Assembly (NCBI GenBank): GCA_002402825.1
Contig: DHGP01000040.1
Coordinates: 1-33,584, forward strand
Reading direction: 5' to 3'
Source of the DNA: Firmicutes bacterium UBA4795
GTDB lineage: Bacteria; Bacillota; Desulfotomaculia; Desulfotomaculales; Nap2-2B
DNA length: 33,584 nt
The notes below the pieces were generated by a model, which saw only the letters and a program-made list of their open reading frames with translations, had not been told where the DNA came from and did no database searches. Shown one piece after another: positions 1 through 7,226 of the stretch (positions within the stretch are counted from its first letter, which is position 1; every line of letters begins with the position of its first letter). Made by a program: the position numbers and the translations under genes.

Positions 1-13
1 GGTTGCCATGGGG

Positions 14-54
14 TTTTAATTCATAAGTTTTAATTCATAGGTTTTAATTTAAGT
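14..54. repeat. short AT-rich tandem repeat
   Basis: The motif GTTTTAATTCATA is repeated almost in tandem (two full copies and a third that begins GTTTTAATTT). No gene is seen from base 1 to about 140. The repeat probably marks the edge of the degraded mobile-element remnant that follows; no function can be assigned. Confidence 0.5.
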
Positions 55-140
55 TGGTTTGGTTAAATTTAATACTTTTTATCATTTTAGATTAGTTTTT
101 CCATAAGTCTATTTAGAGGGAAGCTGTTTGGTAAAAGTTT

Positions 141-670
141 TTACACAAGAGTATTGACACTACCAGACGTGCTCTTCATGACGCGAAAAGATTCTTCAAT
201 CTTCCATAAAGTATGGTAGGCATCAAGCACGTCCTGCGCCTTGAGCTTTTTTTCACTGGTCTGGATGCCGTAGTGGCCGTCAAACCTTTCGTCTTTGGCA
301 ATGGCTTCCTGGTCTAAAACTGAAGTCTAAGCTCTCCCCTTCCTTTGAGGTATTTTTTACCGCCGCGCTTGCTGCTGGCTTTAATCCGGGATTTGTTTTC
401 TAAAAGTAATTTGGCCTTTTCAACCAGCCTTTCCCGGTCGGCCCGGTCTTTTTTGGCCCTGGCCGGGGAATAGATAACAATGATCTTTTCCGTTAGCTTG
501 GATATTTTGCCGTTGTCTTTCGCCTGGTTGAGGTAATTAATTACTTTGTAGCAAATATTTTCTTCCGGGTCTAACTCTGTGTATCCGTCACTATTTAAAA
601 TCTCTTCCTGGATCCTTTTGGGCATGTTTTTGATCCGGGAAGCTCTTGATGTAACCATATCCTTTGTCAA
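141..670 (-). pseudogene. IS1634/IS4-type transposase remnant (C-terminal part, frameshifted)
   Basis: The minus-strand reading frame from 670 contains IIVIYSPARAKKDRADRERL and KASSKRGGKKYLK, typical of the DDE transposase of IS1634-like elements. The frame ends at a stop near 314, but the next frame continues at once with VLDQEAIAKDERFDGHYGIQ and then AYHTLWKIEESFRVMKST, the conserved region around the last catalytic Glu. A one-base frameshift therefore lies near 320-330. The protein then runs into unrelated residues and stops at 141-143, so the normal C-terminus is gone, and the N-terminal half and both IS ends are missing. It borders another broken gene at about 688. Family assignment is by motif recognition only. 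Confidence 0.75.
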
Positions 671-687
671 TAATTTTTTCTATTTAG

Positions 688-1445
688 CCCCCTAACCAGA
701 TTGACCACGACCAACTCTTTAAAGAACTGCTGGAAACCTTCTTTGTCGAATTCATGCAACTTTTCTTTCCCGAAGCTTACCAGGCCATTGACTTTACGCA
801 CCTTAAATTCCTGCAGCAGGAAGTCTTTACCGACGTTACGGCAAAAGAAAAACACATCGTAGACATCCTGGTGGAAACCAGAGTGAAAGAAGAACCGGGA
901 CTAATTCTGGTGCACGTAGAACCCCAGGCTTATACTTAAAAAGGACTTCAATGAAAGGATGTTTATCTACTTTTCCCGGCTTTACGAAAAACACCGGCGC
1001 AAAATCCTGCCTATTGCCGTCTTTACTTATGACCAGGTACGCGACGAACCGGATACTTTTGAGCAAGGCTTTGCCTTTTTGGATGTGCTGCGCTTTTGTT
1101 TCTATAAACTGGAGCTCAAGAAACTCTCCTGGCGGGAGTACATTAACCTCGATAACCCCGTGGCGGCAGCACTTTTAAGTAAAATGGGCTTCAAGCAGGC
1201 TGGAAGCCTGCCCTACTTGGCATGAAAAAGGGAAGATTGAAGGGAAGATTGAAGCCATTTGCAAATTCCTGGCGAAAAGGTTTAGTGCTGATTACAATGA
1301 AACAATGCAAAGAATTAAGCAGATACCTACCCTGGAAATTCTGGATAACCTTATGGAAGAATTATTTGCTGCCAACACCAATTGTGGTTCCGTGAAGCGT
1401 AAGTGGAATGGAAAGAACCGCTGTGTGTTAGTTTTCGACAATTGA
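688..1445 (+). pseudogene. Rpn/DUF4351-type PD-(D/E)XK nuclease-like gene, broken by frameshifts
   Basis: Reading from 688 the frame gives PNQIDHDQLFKELLETFFVE, then FMQLFFPE and VEPQAYT, the start of the family annotated as Rpn recombination-promoting nuclease / putative transposase. There is no start codon: a TAG lies just upstream at 685-687. The frame stops near 937; a shifted frame continues with KDFNERMFIYFSRLYEKHRR and INLDNPVAAALLSKMGF. A second break near 1220 is followed in another frame by KGKIEGKIEAICKFLAKRF, the characteristic C-terminal helix, ending at the TGA at 1443-1445. With a lost start and at least two frameshifts this is not functional. Proteins of this family are related to the Rpn DNA endonucleases. 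Confidence 0.75.
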
Positions 1446-1504
1446 CATGATTTGGATTGTCCGGCTTATCTGGTCCATTATTTTTGTGAAATGAAAAATG
1501 TCCT

Positions 1505-1990
1505 CTATTCCTCTCCTGCATCTTTCAATATCCCCTTGGCTATATCTTCTTTTATCCAAATACCGCTTTCGAGGATTTTATCGATGGAAGGTTTTACTGA
1601 TGACAGTAATCCTTGCTTCTTAGCTTTCAACAGTAATCCAAGTGTTCCGATAACATTAAGTCCTAAAACCTTTGCCTGCATTCTTGCAACCCTCTCGTCG
1701 ATCAACACCTGATTGATCTCTTTCTCTTTCGCAAGAATAATAACTTCTGCCTCTCCCTGATCCAATTCATGTAAAAGTTTTATCTTCTCAATATCGAAAA
1801 CTTTTCCAATCTTTATCCACGGTGATCCTTCAAGTTCATGAATGCCTATACCCCGCTTCCCTCCGGCCATAATTTCATCTCTGACACCCATCGGAAGATA
1901 AACATCATGGTAAAGTCTTTCCAGTAAACAAATCTAGCCGCAAACTGAAAGGGAAATCCAGGGAAGGGAAAGTAGAACATCGTCGGTATA
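1505..1990 (-). pseudogene. DUF3368 (PIN-like) toxin-type gene with in-frame nonsense codon
   Basis: The intact part (1505-1891, 128 codons from an internal ATG) has the DUF3368 signature: LDQGEAEVIILAKE, VLIDERVARMQAKVLGLNVI and GTLGLLLKAKKQGLLSSVKP. DUF3368 proteins are PIN-domain relatives often paired with UPF0175 antitoxins. Upstream of the ATG the same frame still encodes ICLLERLYHDVYLP, which belongs to the family, but is interrupted by a TAG at about 1935 and preceded by a degraded N-terminus where the first catalytic Asp should lie. No antitoxin gene is visible next to it. The product is therefore probably truncated and inactive, although the 128-codon part could still be translated. 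Confidence 0.65.
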
Positions 1991-2240
1991 TTTTATTTTT
2001 ATTATGTTCTCCTTCATAATGACCAATCCTTCTCTTATATAATTGCCTAATTTAAATAATATCCCTTTCCCAAACATTTTACCACTACTTTTTTCTCCTG
2101 GAAGTTTACTGGTAAATACCCAAGAATATTTTACAGTAACCTTGGGACAGATGCTGTCTAAAAATTTATTTTTCTTTTGGTCGGCTTATGATAAAATAAT
2201 AGTAAAAAGAAACAAATATGGTTTTGGAGTTGCAAAGGTT

Positions 2241-2681
2241 ATGCAGCGGGAAAAAAATTTCTTGCTTTCAAAAAAACAAAGGGAACTGATTATCGCCCGT
2301 TTAACCAGGTTAATGGAAGAAATACCAGAAATCGTTTTTGCTTTTCTCCATGGCTCCTTTATAGATGAGGGTCCGTTCAAAGACCTTGACCTGGCGGTAT
2401 ACGTTGACCCTTCCTGCCCGGCAGCCGGGGATCAAACATTGGAGTACGAGTTAAAAACGGAAATGCTCCTGGAAGAAACCGCCGGTTTTCCGGTAGACGT
2501 CCGGGTTTTAAACCGGGCTCCCGTACCGTTCCGTTACAACGTGTTAAAAAACGGGCGCCTGCTTTTTTGCCGGGATGAGGAGCTTTACGCCGATTTTCTA
2601 TCCCATACCCTGGTTTCTTATTTTGATTTTGCCCCTTACCGCAAACGTTACTTAAAAGAGGTGCTGGGCCTTGAAATTTAA
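2241..2681 (+). CDS. mntA: MntA-type nucleotidyltransferase (antitoxin of HepT)
   Basis: A 146-residue minimal nucleotidyltransferase. The active-site loop is visible as LHGSFIDEGPFKDLDLAVYV (GS, then the D-x-D metal ligands), with the third acidic residue probably in FPVDVRVL. In characterised HepT/MntA (type VII) systems, MntA transfers AMP onto a Tyr of HepT and silences it. I chose the ATG at 2241: the frame stays open up to a TTG at 2043, but those extra 66 residues look unlike the family, and purine-rich GGAG/AAAGG stretches precede 2241. A possible -10 (TATGAT) lies at 2187-2192. The last 11 bases overlap the partner gene, indicating translational coupling. Confidence 0.85.
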   Translation: MQREKNFLLSKKQRELIIARLTRLMEEIPEIVFAFLHGSFIDEGPFKDLDLAVYVDPSCPAAGDQTLEYELKTEMLLEETAGFPVDVRVLNRAPVPFRYNVLKNGRLLFCRDEELYADFLSHTLVSYFDFAPYRKRYLKEVLGLEI

Positions 2682-3099
2682 CGGTGATAGAATGCAGTCC
2701 ATCCTGTCTGAATACTTGCAGGCAGTAAAAAGACTGGAAGAACTTGCTGCTCTAAAAGAGGAAGAATTCCTGACCGACCCCCACAAAATAGCCAGCGCCA
2801 AGTACCACCTGGTAATTTGTATCGAAGCGGCAATCGACCTGGGCAACCACTTGATTGCCAGAAATCGGTTGCGCGTACCGGAAGGCTATGCCGACACTTT
2901 CCGGATCCTGGGTGAAAACGGTCTTTTTACCCAGGATTTTGTAGTTAGATTAACCACCATGGCCGGTTTTCGAAACAGACTGGTGCATCGTTACTGGGAT
3001 GTAGACAATAAAAAGGTTTTTTTTATTCTGCAAGAAAATTTACCTGATTTACACCAGTTTATCGATGAACTAAAGGCTCGCCTCCCGACTATTCTTTAA
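2671..3099 (+). CDS. hepT: HepT-like ribonuclease toxin (DUF86)
   Basis: A 142-residue helical HEPN-domain protein. It carries the HEPN RNase motif R-x4-H-x-Y as RNRLVHRYW near the C-terminal third, after the conserved segment KYHLVICIEAAIDLGNHLIA. Known HepT proteins cleave RNA and are neutralised by AMPylation of the Tyr in this motif by MntA. It starts with TTG at 2671, preceded by AAGAGGTG with suitable spacing, and overlaps the end of mntA by 11 bases, as usual in these modules. All key residues are present, so unlike its neighbours the module appears intact. DUF86/HepT proteins have also been annotated simply as nucleotide-binding proteins. Confidence 0.85.
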   Translation: MKFNGDRMQSILSEYLQAVKRLEELAALKEEEFLTDPHKIASAKYHLVICIEAAIDLGNHLIARNRLRVPEGYADTFRILGENGLFTQDFVVRLTTMAGFRNRLVHRYWDVDNKKVFFILQENLPDLHQFIDELKARLPTIL

Positions 3100-3384
3100 C
3101 GATTGGCCTGAAGTTAGTAAGTTGGTTCCTTCTTGATTAAAATTTTTCTTGACTTCTTGCACCGCCTCATCTAAAAATTTTTCTACTTCTTCTTCATCCC
3201 GCCCTATAAACTTTTGCTGTATTTTTTCTACGCCCTCGAAGAAAATATCTTACCTCTTTTCCCATTGTTGCAGCTTCCACGCTTGAAGAATTCAAATGCT
3301 CGAATACGGTAATGACATATTCGTCTTCTAAAAAAAATTAAGACCAATCTTCATATCAAAATGCTTTAGCTTTCTTTTTTCCAT
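3070..3384 (-). pseudogene. degraded small gene of unknown family
   Basis: A minus-strand frame begins MEKRKLKHFDMKIGLNFF and stops at a run of eight T. With one base shifted it continues EDEYVITVFEHLNSSSVEAA and TMGKEV, and after a second shift continues IFFEGVEKIQQKFIGRDEEE and LDEAVQEVKKNF, ending near 3070 inside the end of hepT. The mixed helical and charged composition looks like real former coding sequence, broken twice. I do not recognise the family. It follows the small ORF at 3388-3507 by four bases, so the two were probably one operon. Confidence 0.45.
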
Positions 3385-3387
3385 ATA

Positions 3388-3507
3388 CTACCTAAGAGTT
3401 TCCCAAATGGCCTCATACAGATTGATTCTCTGTTCCTTGTACTTCACACGAAAAAGTTCGGCTCTGACTGCCTTAATCAAGTCGCTGAATGGTAACAATT
3501 CTTGCAT
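3388..3507 (-). CDS. 39-residue hypothetical protein
   Basis: A short frame starting with ATG at 3507 behind a strong ribosome-binding site (GGAGGAAAAGGC). It encodes a basic, helical peptide beginning MQELLPFSDLIKAVRAEL and ending INLYEAIWETLR. It is too short for a family call. It directly precedes the degraded gene at 3070-3384, so it may be the surviving half of a two-gene cassette, possibly of toxin-antitoxin type given the hepT neighbourhood; that is only a guess. Confidence 0.4.
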   Translation of the reverse strand: MQELLPFSDLIKAVRAELFRVKYKEQRINLYEAIWETLR

Positions 3508-3557
3508 GCCTTTTCCTCCAATCTTAATTATATTGCTAACCATCTTAAGAGCGGCAA

Positions 3558-4397
3558 TTATTTTTCATTAATTTTTTTTGCTCTTTTTAAAATATTATCC
3601 ATGAACTCGCATTGTTTAGTCCAATCACACTCTATTGCTTGTTTGGGACAATACAAATCGCATAAATAACATCTATCACAATCCTTAACCCATTTCGGAT
3701 ACGGATCAAGTATTAATGCCTCTGCAGGACAGTTTTCGGCACATTTGCCACATCTAGAACATTTTTCTTCATTTAGGCGAAACTCTGGAAACCATTTTTC
3801 CATAAATGGTTCAGATCTTCCCTTCCATCCGCCTTGCGCCCATTTATTATCTTTAGACCAAAAGTCTAATTTCTCGGAGGTTTTAGGGTTTAGAGCTTTA
3901 GAAATCAAACTTCTACCAAATTGTTTTGCCTCTTCTAATTCCTTTTGATTTGGGTGTCCAAGACTTGAAGGAAGGGATGATTCCTTGAAATGACTATAAC
4001 AACGGTGCTGATCGCGCCCTATCCATTTGTCATATCCATCTATTATTTTGAGGTCTTTTTTATCTAGAATTTTTTTTATTTTGTACAATGTTGCCCCAGG
4101 ATTTCCTCCACTTGTGCAAAATAAAAATCCTTTAGCATGACTCAAATCCGGGAGTGATTTTAAAACCTCAATTAGATGATATGGAGGATGGAAATAATAA
4201 ACGGGTGTGCCGAACCCAATTAATTGAAACTTTTTAAAATCAAGACCGCTTATTAAATTTAGATCCTCCGAAATCTTAGTAAATCTAAATAATTCACAAG
4301 AATTTTCTGCATATCTTAAACCTTCAGCAATTTTTTCCGCAATCTTTTTTGTACTCCCTTGTTGAGAGAAATAAAAAATAGCACTCTTTAAGGGCAT
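3558..4397 (-). CDS. EFR1-type flavodoxin / 2[4Fe-4S] ferredoxin fusion
   Basis: A 279-residue protein with two parts. Residues 1 to about 160 are a flavodoxin fold: AIFYFSQQGSTKKIAEKIAE is the FMN phosphate-binding loop, followed by LIGFGTPVYYFHPPYHLIEV and FLFCTSGGNPG. The C-terminus holds two [4Fe-4S] motifs, CSRCGKCAENCP (Cys 213, 216, 219, 223) and CDRCYLCDLYCP (Cys 240, 243, 246, 250). Such proteins, annotated as EFR1-family ferredoxins, are presumed to pass electrons between FMN and FeS centres in anaerobes; the partner is unknown. I start at the ATG at 4397 (AAAGGGA six bases upstream); a TTG at 4457 would add 20 residues with poor support. It is cytoplasmic and seems to stand alone. 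Confidence 0.8.
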   Translation of the reverse strand: MPLKSAIFYFSQQGSTKKIAEKIAEGLRYAENSCELFRFTKISEDLNLISGLDFKKFQLIGFGTPVYYFHPPYHLIEVLKSLPDLSHAKGFLFCTSGGNPGATLYKIKKILDKKDLKIIDGYDKWIGRDQHRCYSHFKESSLPSSLGHPNQKELEEAKQFGRSLISKALNPKTSEKLDFWSKDNKWAQGGWKGRSEPFMEKWFPEFRLNEEKCSRCGKCAENCPAEALILDPYPKWVKDCDRCYLCDLYCPKQAIECDWTKQCEFMDNILKRAKKINEK

Positions 4398-4505
4398 AAT
4401 TTTTCCCTTTTTACCTTGCCATATATATTTCAGGAACGATTCTACACACAAATTCAAACTGATACCCTTCGAAAGTGGTCTAGCTTCCCAAACATCACAA
4501 AAAGC

Positions 4506-4859
4506 TCATTCCGGCTTTGCTTGAATTACTCGCACCTCCCCGGACTTAACCAACCCTAATTTTTCCCTGGCTACCTGTTCAATATAAGCATCAGTCCTGA
4601 TTAACTTTAGCTGGTCCTTAAGCTCAGCATTCTCTTTTTGTAAAGTTTCTACCTGTACCCTCATTCCATAAAGCTCTTTTTGCATAACCCGTAACTGGTT
4701 AAATTGTAGGCCAAAAGAAAAAATAAAGTAGAGGAGTAAAATAAAAAGAAGGATAACGGGAAACCTGCCTTTGCTAAGGCGTAAACGGTATCCTTCCGGC
4801 TTTATTATCTCTTTTTGGCGGATATATCCACTTTTTGGCCTATACCCTGGGGAAATCAC
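4506..4859 (-). CDS. divIC: cell-division protein DivIC/FtsB family (septum formation initiator)
   Basis: A 117-residue bitopic membrane protein: a basic cytoplasmic N-terminus, one membrane span (FPVILLFILLLYFIFSFGL, about residues 33-51), then an extracellular coiled coil (QKELYGMRVQVETLQKENAE) and the conserved tail YIEQVAREKLGLVKSGEVRV. DivIC forms a complex with FtsL and DivIB (FtsQ) at the septum and is needed for division and for the sporulation septum. The place between the yabP/yabQ genes and a lost yabR is the usual one in Firmicutes. The start overlaps the stop of the upstream HTH gene (ATGA), so the two are translationally coupled. Confidence 0.9.
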   Translation of the reverse strand: MISPGYRPKSGYIRQKEIIKPEGYRLRLSKGRFPVILLFILLLYFIFSFGLQFNQLRVMQKELYGMRVQVETLQKENAELKDQLKLIRTDAYIEQVAREKLGLVKSGEVRVIQAKPE

Positions 4860-5110
4860 CTCAAATCTTCCTCCTTACCTTCTTTTGCTTCCTCATCATC
4901 CAAACTAAACAGGCCTAAATGTTCCCCGGAAAGAACAATTACCACTTCATATTCCTTATGCCTGGCCCGGCTATATAAGGTAGCTACCGTACTGGCATTT
5001 ATTTTTAAGCGGCTGGCAATTTGTTCGTTAGTATAACCCTTTTCTTTGAGCACGACAACCTGACGTTCCCTAAAACTTAACCTTTCCGCACCCCGTATTT
5101 CTACCTTCAT
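4856..5110 (-). CDS. small sigma-70 region-4/LuxR-like HTH protein
   Basis: 84 residues. The segment LSFRERQVVVLKEKGYTNEQ plus IASRLKINASTVATLYSRAR is a helix-turn-helix of the sigma region 4 / LuxR type (about residues 10-48), followed by an acidic tail. There is no other domain, so it is a DNA-binding adaptor or regulator rather than a whole sigma factor. The ATG at 5110 has GGGAG at good spacing, and the end overlaps divIC by four bases. Three DnaA boxes lie 21-53 bases upstream of this start, so DnaA could control the HTH-divIC operon. The exact target is unknown. Confidence 0.65.
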   Translation of the reverse strand: MKVEIRGAERLSFRERQVVVLKEKGYTNEQIASRLKINASTVATLYSRARHKEYEVVIVLSGEHLGLFSLDDEEAKEGKEEDLR

Positions 5111-5130
5111 TTTTTCTCCCGTAAAAGTGG

Positions 5131-5163
5131 TTATCCACTACTTTATCCACAGAATGTGGACAA
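5131..5163. promoter_or_regulatory. cluster of three DnaA boxes
   Basis: TTATCCACT (5131-5139), TTATCCACA (5143-5151, perfect consensus) and TGTGGACAA (5155-5163, reverse orientation, one mismatch) start exactly 12 bp apart. The first also forms the hairpin AGTGGTTATCCACT. About 240 bp of very AT-rich sequence follow up to leuC. The cluster sits in the region between the divergent HTH-divIC and leuCD operons, about 21 kb from dnaA-dnaN. The boxes are seen directly; binding by DnaA is inferred. Confidence 0.7.
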
Positions 5164-5238
5164 TTTAAATACGTTATACTTACGTAATTTCTATTTTCTT
5201 TAAAAAATTCCTGCTAACTTTTTTTAAAAAAATAATGG

Positions 5239-5306
5239 TTAAATTTAACTTAAACTAAATTTCTAAAAAATTTCTCTTAATAAAATTAGCTATAAGTTAA
5301 ATTTAA
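5239..5306. promoter_or_regulatory. leuC leader: 14-bp inverted repeat and -10 element
   Basis: TTAAATTTAACTTA (5239-5252) and its exact reverse complement TAAGTTAAATTTAA (5293-5306) are separated by 40 bp. A TATAAT at 5311-5316 follows at once and is a plausible leuC -10, though no good -35 is seen. The arms could be a distant-site operator or a looping hairpin. I see no T-box specifier hairpin or GGTGG-type antiterminator in this leader. Confidence 0.4.
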
Positions 5307-5411
5307 GTGGTATAATTACATAATTAAATTTTGTCTTTCATGATCTACTTTTTTTCTTATCTTTTACTATTAACTGTTTACTTAAATATTTATTTTAATT
5401 GAGGTGAAAAA

Positions 5412-6674
5412 ATGCCCTTGACTATTACCGAAAAAATTCTAGCTACCCACACTGACCAAAAGAAAGTTGCCCCGGGAGAAATAATTAACGTAAAAGTAGA
5501 CTTAGTTCTAGGAAATGATATAACTGCCCCCGTGGCCATCCAAGAATTCGAAAAACTTGCTTTCACCCAAGTTTTTGACCGGGAAAAGGTGGTGTTAGTA
5601 CCAGACCATTTCACACCAAACAAGGATATTAAATCGGCCGAACAAGCATTAATTCTCAAAAAATTTGCCCAAAAATATCAACTTACTAATTACTTTGAAG
5701 TGGGGCGCATGGGCATAGAACATTGCCTGCTACCCGAACAAGGTCTGGTTGGCCCAGGAAATTTAGTTATTGGTGCTGATTCACATACTTGCACCTATGG
5801 AGCGTTAGGTGCTTTTTCTACCGGGGTAGGCAGTACTGATTTGGCTGCTGCCATGGCCTCAGGTGAAATTTGGTTAAAAGTACCCTCTTCCCTTAAATTT
5901 ATTTACTCTGGCCAACTGTCTCCCTGGGTAGGGGGTAAAGACTTGATTCTTTTTACTATTGGCAAAATAGGGGTAGACGGAGCGTTATATGCAGCCATGG
6001 AGTTTACCGGACCAGTTATCCAACAACTCTCCATGGCTGACCGTTTTACTATATGTAATATGGCGATAGAAGCCGGGGCCAAAAACGGAATTATTGCTCC
6101 AGACGAAATAACCCTGGCTTACCTTAAAGGAAGAATAAAAAAACCGTATTATATTTACCAAAGTGACCCGGGGGCTAACTACGCAGCTACTTTTGATTTT
6201 GACGTTACGTCATTAGAGCCCCAAGTGGCTTTTCCTCATTCTCCTGAAAATACCCGCCCTATTAGCGCCGTAGAAAACGTACCCATTGACCAGGCCGTAA
6301 TTGGCTCTTGCACTAACGGTCGCCTGGAAGACTTGCGCCTGGCGGCACGCGTTTTGCATAACAAAAAGGTTCATCCTTACGTTAGGCTAATTATCATCCC
6401 TGGGACTCAGGAAATTTACCGGCAGGCCCTTCAGGAAGGTTTAATTGAGGTTTTTCTGGCGGCGGAAGCTGTAATCAGTACCCCTACCTGCGGTCCTTGT
6501 CTGGGTGGTCATATGGGTATTCTGGCCAAAGGAGAACGGGCTATAGCCACTACAAACCGTAATTTTATAGGCCGGATGGGCCACCCGGAAAGCGAAGTTT
6601 ATCTGGCTAACCCTGCCATTGCTGCTGCTTCCGCTATCCTGGGCCGGATTGCGGCTCCTTGGGAGGTGAGTTAG
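5412..6674 (+). CDS. leuC: 3-isopropylmalate dehydratase large subunit
   Basis: 420 residues, the length of the shorter LeuC2/HacA-type subunit found in archaea and many anaerobes. It carries the [4Fe-4S] ligands Cys300 (GSCTNG), Cys360 and Cys363 (TCGPCLGGH), plus the aconitase-family segment GADSHTCTYGALGAFSTGVG. With LeuD it isomerises 2- and 3-isopropylmalate in leucine synthesis; homoaconitase or another hydro-lyase of the family cannot be excluded by sequence alone. The start ATG follows TTGAGGTGAAAAA. leuD starts immediately after the stop. leuA and leuB are not in the window, and the pair sits oddly between divIC and yabQ on the opposite strand. Confidence 0.93.
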   Translation: MPLTITEKILATHTDQKKVAPGEIINVKVDLVLGNDITAPVAIQEFEKLAFTQVFDREKVVLVPDHFTPNKDIKSAEQALILKKFAQKYQLTNYFEVGRMGIEHCLLPEQGLVGPGNLVIGADSHTCTYGALGAFSTGVGSTDLAAAMASGEIWLKVPSSLKFIYSGQLSPWVGGKDLILFTIGKIGVDGALYAAMEFTGPVIQQLSMADRFTICNMAIEAGAKNGIIAPDEITLAYLKGRIKKPYYIYQSDPGANYAATFDFDVTSLEPQVAFPHSPENTRPISAVENVPIDQAVIGSCTNGRLEDLRLAARVLHNKKVHPYVRLIIIPGTQEIYRQALQEGLIEVFLAAEAVISTPTCGPCLGGHMGILAKGERAIATTNRNFIGRMGHPESEVYLANPAIAAASAILGRIAAPWEVS

Positions 6675-7175
6675 GTGGAATTGCGCGGCAGAGTGTGGAA
6701 GTTTGGGGCAAATATTGATACAGACCTTATTATTCCCGCCCGTTACCTAAATGTTTTTGATCCGTTGGAATTAGCCAAACACTGTATGGAAGATATTAAC
6801 CCGGCGTTTGCCCAAGAAATTCAACCAGGAGATATTATCGTAGCCGGGAAAAATTTTGGCTGTGGTAGTTCAAGGGAACACGCGCCTATGGCCCTCAAGG
6901 CAGCCGGGGTTAGCGCTGTTATTGCCCCTTCTTTCGCCCGGATTTTCTACCGCAATGCTTTTAACGTTGGTTTACCTGTTTTTGAATCTTCCCCGGCGGC
7001 AGAGAAAATTAGGGCCGGAGATGAAATAGTTATAAATATGGTGACTGGAGTAATTGCCAACCTGACACAAAATGAGCAGTATCAGGCAACCTCAATACCG
7101 CCATTTATGCAGGAAATAATTAGCACCGGGGGATTAATAAGTCATATCCAAAGAAAAAAACGCGAAGGTAAATAA
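6675..7175 (+). CDS. leuD: 3-isopropylmalate dehydratase small subunit
   Basis: 166 residues, the swivel domain that completes the active site of LeuC. Diagnostic segments are WKFGANIDTDLIIPARYLN, the loop GKNFGCGSSREHAPMALKAA and APSFARIFYRNAFNVGLPV. The start is GTG at 6675, directly after the leuC stop (TAG 6672-6674), with GGAGGTGAG inside the leuC end, so the two are co-translated as one complex. It ends convergently with yabQ, with about 50 bp between them and no strong terminator visible. Confidence 0.93.
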   Translation: MELRGRVWKFGANIDTDLIIPARYLNVFDPLELAKHCMEDINPAFAQEIQPGDIIVAGKNFGCGSSREHAPMALKAAGVSAVIAPSFARIFYRNAFNVGLPVFESSPAAEKIRAGDEIVINMVTGVIANLTQNEQYQATSIPPFMQEIISTGGLISHIQRKKREGK

Positions 7176-7226
7176 ATTTAAATTAATTAAAGAACATTTT
7201 TTAGGCGCTTTAGAGACAAAAATAAT

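Noticed and set aside
14..54. Short repeats as a possible CRISPR array
   Set aside because: The units are 13-15 bp, nearly adjacent and AT-rich, with no spacers; no cas gene is present.
1813..1821. DnaA-box-like TTATCCACG
   Set aside because: Isolated, one mismatch, inside the broken DUF3368 gene.
2043..2240. N-terminal extension of MntA from a TTG at 2043
   Set aside because: The extra 66 residues do not look like the nucleotidyltransferase family, and a promoter-like -10 lies within this stretch.
5164..5411. T-box or riboswitch leader for leuC
   Set aside because: The leader is AT-rich with no specifier-loop pattern, no T-box consensus and no terminator hairpin.
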